Shown here: positions 47,053-51,192 of the stretch, in pieces | How positions within the stretch are numbered: the first letter of the stretch is position 1 | How the letters are laid out: every line of letters starts with the position of its first letter | Assembly: GCA_902600245.1 (NCBI GenBank) | Contig: CACKIQ010000004.1 | Location: 1-51,192 of the forward strand | Length of the DNA: 51,192 bases | From: an uncultured Pelagibacteraceae bacterium | GTDB lineage: Bacteria > Pseudomonadota > Alphaproteobacteria > Pelagibacterales > Pelagibacteraceae | Reading direction: 5' to 3' | Notes under the pieces: model-generated | Seen by the model: only the letters and a program-made list of their open reading frames with translations | What the model was told of the DNA's origin: nothing | Database searches by the model: none | Translations under genes and position numbers: made by a program

Positions 47053-47970
47053 ATGAAAAAAAGTTACATCGTTGATTCAACGTGTAATGATATGCGTTTA
47101 GATAGATGGTTAAGATTAAAAATTGGAAAAATTCCTCAAAGCCTTTTAGAGAAGTATTTAAGAACAGGAAAAATAAAATTAAATAAAAAAAAAGTAAAAA
47201 GCTCTTTTAAAGTTAAATCAAAAGATAAGATACATACATTTAATATTGAATTTAAAGAGTCAATTCAGCAAAAAAAAATTAAGTTTTTGCCATCAAAAGA
47301 AATTATCAAATCAAATGAGGATCAAATTGTTGATAATAATGATAATTTTGTAGTTTTAAATAAAGCTTCAGGTATATCAGTGCAAGGTGGAACAAAATCT
47401 AAAAAAAATCTAGTAGATATATTTGCTAAAAGTGAAATTTTTGCAGGAACAAAACCTTATTCTGTACATAGATTAGATAAAGATACTTCTGGAGTTTTTA
47501 TTATGGCTAAAAATAGAGAAAGTGCTCAATTGCTTACTTCTTTATTTAGACTAAGAAAGGTTCATAAAACCTATTTAGCTATATGCCAAGGTGAAATTAA
47601 CAAAAAATCTGGCGTTTGGGATGATGACCTAATTAGATATGATGGTGATAAAAAAATAATAGAAAAAGCAAAAACAATCTTTAGAGTTATTGATAAAAAT
47701 TCTGAAGCAAGTTTTATTGAATTGAAGCCTATAACTGGGAGAAAGCATCAGTTAAGAAAACAATTATATGCAATAGGGAATCCTATATTTGGAGATACAA
47801 AATATAAATTACCAAATTTCAATAAAGGAATTAACAAAAATTTAATGTTACATTCATATCAAATAAAATTTAAAATTGACGATGTAAAACATACCTATTC
47901 AGCATTGCTTCCCAATTATTTTAAACAACTTTTAAAATCTAAAAGACTTAGATTTTCAAATTTGAAATAA
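47053..47970 (+). CDS. rluC: RluA-family 23S rRNA pseudouridine synthase (RluC-like)
   Basis: 305-residue enzyme that isomerises uridine in rRNA. The N-terminal S4-like RNA-binding domain (residues about 14-70, [12 protein letters not shown] and [17 protein letters not shown]) precedes the catalytic domain, whose signature [10 protein letters not shown] carries the catalytic Asp142. [13 protein letters not shown] and [12 protein letters not shown] complete the active site. RluC or RluD are the closest types; target uridines cannot be read. Its last 23 bases overlap the end of lipB on the opposite strand. Confidence 0.88.
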   Translation: MKKSYIVDSTCNDMRLDRWLRLKIGKIPQSLLEKYLRTGKIKLNKKKVKSSFKVKSKDKIHTFNIEFKESIQQKKIKFLPSKEIIKSNEDQIVDNNDNFVVLNKASGISVQGGTKSKKNLVDIFAKSEIFAGTKPYSVHRLDKDTSGVFIMAKNRESAQLLTSLFRLRKVHKTYLAICQGEINKKSGVWDDDLIRYDGDKKIIEKAKTIFRVIDKNSEASFIELKPITGRKHQLRKQLYAIGNPIFGDTKYKLPNFNKGINKNLMLHSYQIKFKIDDVKHTYSALLPNYFKQLLKSKRLRFSNLK

Positions 47971-48565
47971 AATTTTTAACTAATTTATCACTTAGACTTG
48001 AGTAATCTTGATCTATTATTTTTTTTAAATTAGTAACTCCTTTATCTGAAATTCCACATGGTATAATTTTTTTGTAATTTTCTAATTCATTATTTATATT
48101 TATTGCAAAACCATGATAAGCAATCCATTTGCTAACTCTAATACCAATGGCAGCAATTTTTTTTACTTCATTTTTTTCTTTATGCCAAATGCCAATATTA
48201 TTTTTATCTGGAAAAGTTTCTATTTTATAAAATCTTAAAGTTTCAATTATAGTATTTTCAATAATATTAACAAATTTTCTAATATCTTTTTTTTTTTTTA
48301 AATCTAAAACAAAATAACAAATTAATTGACCTGGGCCGTGATAGGTAATTTTACCACCTCTATTTGTCTTTAATAATTTAATAGATTTATCAATAATTTC
48401 ATTTTCTTTATAGGAAGTGCCTGCTGTAAAAACCTCATTATGTTCCAACGTCCAAATTAACTCTTTACCCTTATTTTCGTGTAATTCTTTTAATCTTGTC
48501 TCCAACTCATTTATTGCATCAAAATAATTTATTGGTTTTATTGACTTTTTGATCTCAATGTTCAT
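47948..48565 (-). CDS. lipB: Octanoyltransferase (lipoyl/octanoyl-ACP protein transferase)
   Basis: 205-residue enzyme that moves an octanoyl group from acyl carrier protein to lipoyl domains, the first step of lipoate synthesis. The [14 protein letters not shown] signature lies at 68-81 and the catalytic Cys170 in [12 protein letters not shown], with an adjacent conserved lysine at 135 or 136 before IAAIGIRVS. The length is normal. The 3' end overlaps the pseudouridine synthase gene by 23 bases. It reads divergently from mgtE across 61 bases. Confidence 0.94.
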   Translation of the reverse strand: MNIEIKKSIKPINYFDAINELETRLKELHENKGKELIWTLEHNEVFTAGTSYKENEIIDKSIKLLKTNRGGKITYHGPGQLICYFVLDLKKKKDIRKFVNIIENTIIETLRFYKIETFPDKNNIGIWHKEKNEVKKIAAIGIRVSKWIAYHGFAININNELENYKKIIPCGISDKGVTNLKKIIDQDYSSLSDKLVKNFISNLKI

Positions 48566-48603
48566 TTATAAATTGTATTATCTTTATTATGTATTAATAG
48601 TGC

Positions 48604-48626
48604 AAATCTAAATTATAGGTAGATTT
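48604..48626 (+). other. Hairpin abutting the mgtE start codon
   Basis: AAATCTA (48604-48610) and TAGATTT (48620-48626) form a perfect seven-pair stem with a nine-base loop, ending at the base before the mgtE ATG. The loop contains the only purine-rich AGG that could act as ribosome binding site. The stem is A+T-rich and weak, so it may be chance or a mild control element. Confidence 0.35.
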
Positions 48627-50000
48627 ATGTCTTTAACTAAAAAAACTAAAGATAAAAAAGTAAATTTTGAATTTAATAAAGAATATATAAGAGTTGTTAC
48701 TAGCAAAATAGCTAATAATGACGCTCAATTTATTACAAATTCTTTTAATGAAATGCACCCTGCAGATGCTGCAGATATTATCGAGCATCTTAGTGATGGT
48801 GATAGAGAAAGTTTAATAAAATTAAATAATTTCAAAATTGATCCAGAGGTTTTTGTTGAATTAAATGAATCTATCCAATCAGAAATTATCACCTATTTAT
48901 CTTCAGATTCCATTGTAAGTATCCTAAAAGGTTTAGAGTCAGATGATGCAATATCGATATTAGAAAATGTTCCTGAAGAGGATAAAAATGCAATTCTTAG
49001 TTCTTTACCTCCCAAAGATAGATTTGCTTTACTAGAAAGTTTAAGCTATCCAGAGGATACTGCTGCTAGACTTATGCAGCGTGAATTTACTGCTATACCA
49101 AGTAATTGGTCTGTAGGTCAAACAATTGACTATTTAAGGGAAAATAAAGATTTACCAGAGGAATTTTTAGAAATTTTTATTGTTAACGAAGATTTTAAAC
49201 CAATTGGCACTGTACCCTCATCTAAAGTTTTAACAACACCACGTGATACAAAAATGGCTGCGATAATGTCTGAATCTCAATTATTAATTCCTGTTGAAAT
49301 GGATAAAGAGGAAGTTGCTAACTTATTTGAAAATTACAATTTAAATTCAGCTGCTGTTGTAGACAAAAATAATAAATTAGTTGGCATGATTATGAACGAT
49401 GATGTTCTTACAGTTTTGAAAGAAGAGGCTGAGGAGGATGCTTTAAGATTAGCAGGGGTAGGAGATGAAGAAATTACTGATGGAGTTGTAAAAAAAACCA
49501 AGAGAAGATTTAATTGGCTCCTACTAAACCTATTTACTGCATTTTTAGCTACTTGGTGCATTAGTTTATTTGGGGCAACAATTGAACAAATGGTTGTGTT
49601 AGCTTTTTTAATGCCAATTGTTGCTTCAATGGGTGGAAATGCTGGAATGCAGACACTTGCAGTAACAGTGAGAACTATAGCAACGAATGATCTGACACAA
49701 AATAATTTTTCGTCAAACGTATTCAAAGAATTTTCTATTGGTATTTTAAATGGAATTATTTTTGCAATTATAAGTGCTTTAATAGTACAGTTGTGGTTTC
49801 AAGATAGCATCCTTTCAATAATAATAGCAATATCAATGGTTCTAACAATGATCATAGCTGGATTATTTGGCATACTGGTCCCTTTTACTTTAAAAAAAAT
49901 GAATATTGACCCAGCGATTGCATCTAGTGTTTTTGTGACAACAATTACAGACGTAATTGGTTTTGTTTCATTTTTAGGTGTAGGAGCATATTTTTTATAA
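48627..50000 (+). CDS. mgtE: MgtE-family magnesium transporter
   Basis: 457-residue inner-membrane Mg2+ channel/transporter. The N-terminal superhelical MgtE_N domain (about residues 30-130, MHPADAADIIEHL) is followed by two CBS domains (about 135-265) and five membrane spans (about 285-457). The diagnostic MGGNAGMQTLAVTVR and DPAIASSVFVTTITDVIGF segments, including the pore Asp, are intact. Cytosolic Mg2+ gates the family through the N and CBS domains. It ends two bases from the convergent panC gene. No M-box riboswitch could fit in the 61-base upstream gap. Confidence 0.95.
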   Translation: MSLTKKTKDKKVNFEFNKEYIRVVTSKIANNDAQFITNSFNEMHPADAADIIEHLSDGDRESLIKLNNFKIDPEVFVELNESIQSEIITYLSSDSIVSILKGLESDDAISILENVPEEDKNAILSSLPPKDRFALLESLSYPEDTAARLMQREFTAIPSNWSVGQTIDYLRENKDLPEEFLEIFIVNEDFKPIGTVPSSKVLTTPRDTKMAAIMSESQLLIPVEMDKEEVANLFENYNLNSAAVVDKNNKLVGMIMNDDVLTVLKEEAEEDALRLAGVGDEEITDGVVKKTKRRFNWLLLNLFTAFLATWCISLFGATIEQMVVLAFLMPIVASMGGNAGMQTLAVTVRTIATNDLTQNNFSSNVFKEFSIGILNGIIFAIISALIVQLWFQDSILSIIIAISMVLTMIIAGLFGILVPFTLKKMNIDPAIASSVFVTTITDVIGFVSFLGVGAYFL

Positions 50001-50002
50001 AG

Positions 50003-50818
50003 TTATAAATTATCTATCAATCTTACATTGTTTAAATAATAAGCAATAAATAATTTTGAATTTTTTTTTGAAATTGAAATTTTAAGATCTTTTGTATTTC
50101 TTAACTCTAAATAATCGATTTTAATTTTATAATTATTTTTTAATTCTTTTTTTTGAAGTTTTAAAAAACTTGAAATATTTTTTTTATTTTTAATATTTTT
50201 TTTAATATTTTTTATTTTTTCATATATTTCTGACGCTATGTTTAAATCAGACCTATTTAAAAGAAAATTTCTTGATGATAGAGCAACTTTATTTTTATCA
50301 CGAATAGTTTTACATGGAACTACCTTAGTTTTATATTTTTTTTCTAATAATTTTTTAACCAGATATAACTGTTGAAAATCCTTTTCTCCCATAAATATTT
50401 TCTGAGGGTTTACAATCTTAGTTAGTTTATCCATTACATCTAAAACACCTTCAAAATGACCCTTTCTTGATTTAGCACACAAAATAATATCTTTTTTAGC
50501 TAATTTAATTTTAGATTTTTTTTTATTTTTGAATATGTCCTCAAATTTTGGAACATAAACAAAATTTACTTTTTTACTTTTTTTTAAAATTTTTAAATCT
50601 TTTTTAATATTTCTTGGATAGGACTTTAAATCTTTTTTATTATTAAATTGCTTTGGATTTACAAAAATACTTACAATGGTTTTTTTACAAAGTTTATTTG
50701 ATTTATTTATGAGTGATAAATGACCTTTATGTATTCCACCCATAGTTGGAACAAAACCAAGGTCATTAAATGGCCTTAATGATTTAAATAATGAGTTATT
50801 GTTTAATAAAATTTTCAT
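50003..50818 (-). CDS. panC: Pantothenate synthetase
   Basis: Joins pantoate and beta-alanine with ATP to make pantothenate, the coenzyme A precursor. Visible are VPTMGGIHKGHLSLI, with the HxGH-type nucleotide motif, FVNPKQFN, FMGEKDFQQL and the KVALSSRN segment. I chose the ATG at 50818 (MKILLNNNS), giving 271 residues with 26 before the PTMGG motif, as in relatives. The longer frame to 50848 adds ten residues and would run nearly into galU. It reads divergently from galU. Confidence 0.92.
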   Translation of the reverse strand: MKILLNNNSLFKSLRPFNDLGFVPTMGGIHKGHLSLINKSNKLCKKTIVSIFVNPKQFNNKKDLKSYPRNIKKDLKILKKSKKVNFVYVPKFEDIFKNKKKSKIKLAKKDIILCAKSRKGHFEGVLDVMDKLTKIVNPQKIFMGEKDFQQLYLVKKLLEKKYKTKVVPCKTIRDKNKVALSSRNFLLNRSDLNIASEIYEKIKNIKKNIKNKKNISSFLKLQKKELKNNYKIKIDYLELRNTKDLKISISKKNSKLFIAYYLNNVRLIDNL

Positions 50819-50852
50819 TTGTATTAAATTATTTAATAAGTAAAACATTTAA

Positions 50853-51192
50853 ATGATTAAACAAGCAATTATTCCTTTAGCCGGACTTGGAACTAGGTTA
50901 CTACCTTTAACAAGTGTTTTTGCTAAAGAACTTCTACCTATTAATGGTAGGCCTGGTATCGAATATATTCTTGATGAATGTATTGATGCAGGTATTAAAG
51001 AAATTATATTTATCATTTCAAATAAAAAATTAATGATAAAAAAATATTTTTATAGTGATCAATTTTATAAAGCTATTATTAAAAAAAAAAAAGATCCTAG
51101 AATTATAAATGAATACAACAATATAGTTAAATATAAAAATAAAATAAAATTTGTATTTCAAAATGTTCCAAAGGGCACAGGCGATGCTGTTC
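50853..51192 (+). CDS. galU: UTP--glucose-1-phosphate uridylyltransferase-like, 5' part
   Basis: First 113 codons of a nucleotidyltransferase that makes UDP-glucose; the rest lies beyond the window. IIPLAGLGTRLLPLT (residues 6-20) is the nucleotide-binding loop, followed by KELLPINGRPGIEYILDE, with the conserved KE.LPI pattern of GalU. The segment FVFQNVPKGTGDAV near the edge fits the substrate-binding Q-x-x-x-x-GTG region. The name is inferred from the N-terminal half only; an RfbA- or RmlA-type enzyme is less likely. NDP-glucose made here could supply the glycosyltransferase at 13223, though the donor is unproven. Confidence 0.8.
   Translation, partial: MIKQAIIPLAGLGTRLLPLTSVFAKELLPINGRPGIEYILDECIDAGIKEIIFIISNKKLMIKKYFYSDQFYKAIIKKKKDPRIINEYNNIVKYKNKIKFVFQNVPKGTGDAV

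Noticed and set aside
48566..48626. M-box or other riboswitch before mgtE
   Set aside because: Only 61 bases are available, shared with the lipB promoter; too short for an M-box.
50819..50848. N-terminal extension of PanC by ten residues
   Set aside because: The MFYLLNNLIQ segment has no counterpart in the family, and the MKIL start gives the usual distance to the PTMGG motif.
1..51192. Defence, mobile or CRISPR elements
   Set aside because: No repeat arrays, transposase, integrase, restriction or toxin genes were seen; all frames of size are explained by housekeeping genes.

Overview
The window is strongly A+T-rich and almost entirely coding. It looks like a streamlined marine alphaproteobacterium of the SAR11 clade (Pelagibacterales, Candidatus Pelagibacter-like). 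This is an inference from four things: base composition, minimal spacers, alphaproteobacterial gene orders (cysS-cimA; separate purS/purQ/purL followed by bolA-grxD; rlmB/tRNA-Tyr/tRNA-Gly/tuf/tRNA-Trp/secE), and close matches to family motifs. I recognise 67 protein genes, two of them cut by the window edges, and five tRNAs. I saw no insertion sequence, phage gene, CRISPR array, toxin-antitoxin pair or defence island. No gene-free stretch exceeds 300 bases; the longest is 170 bases (31007-31176).

Layout. 1-4817 (+): 3' part of cysS, cimA, a DUF1989 gene, trmJ, then rpsD with its own promoter. 4818-12045 (-): one tightly packed operon read sfsA-map-purB-purC-purS-purQ-purL-bolA-grxD, giving middle and late steps of purine synthesis plus an Fe-S handling pair. 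12066-13216 (+): a CinA-type MoCF-domain protein and a gamma-glutamylcyclotransferase-like protein. 13223-15259 (-): a glycosyltransferase and HAD phosphatase that probably make glucosylglycerate, a compatible solute. 15357-17424 (+): tRNA-Leu, a membrane-anchored SGNH-like protein and NAD kinase. 17430-18282 (-): rlmB and tRNA-Thr.

18412-47970 (+) is one long gene-expression block: tRNA-Tyr, tRNA-Gly, tuf, tRNA-Trp, secE, nusG, rplKAJL, rpoBC, then rpsL, rpsG, fusA, the S10 and spc ribosomal clusters, secY, adk, then rpsM, rpsK, rpoA, rplQ and a pseudouridine synthase. tuf is not between fusA and rpsJ, rpmD is missing between rpsE and rplO, and rpmJ is missing after secY. The end of the window has lipB (-), mgtE (+), panC (-) and the start of a galU-like gene (+).

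Two non-coding signals stand out. First, promoter candidates before rpsD, tRNA-Tyr, rpsL and rpsM share a TTGAC-like -35, a 16-base spacer, a TATAAA-like -10 and an unusually G+C-rich discriminator, which suggests stringent-type control. Second, the rpoC-rpsL gap can fold into several hairpins and may be a structured leader. Otherwise this is a conserved housekeeping region; I found no convincing new multi-gene system.
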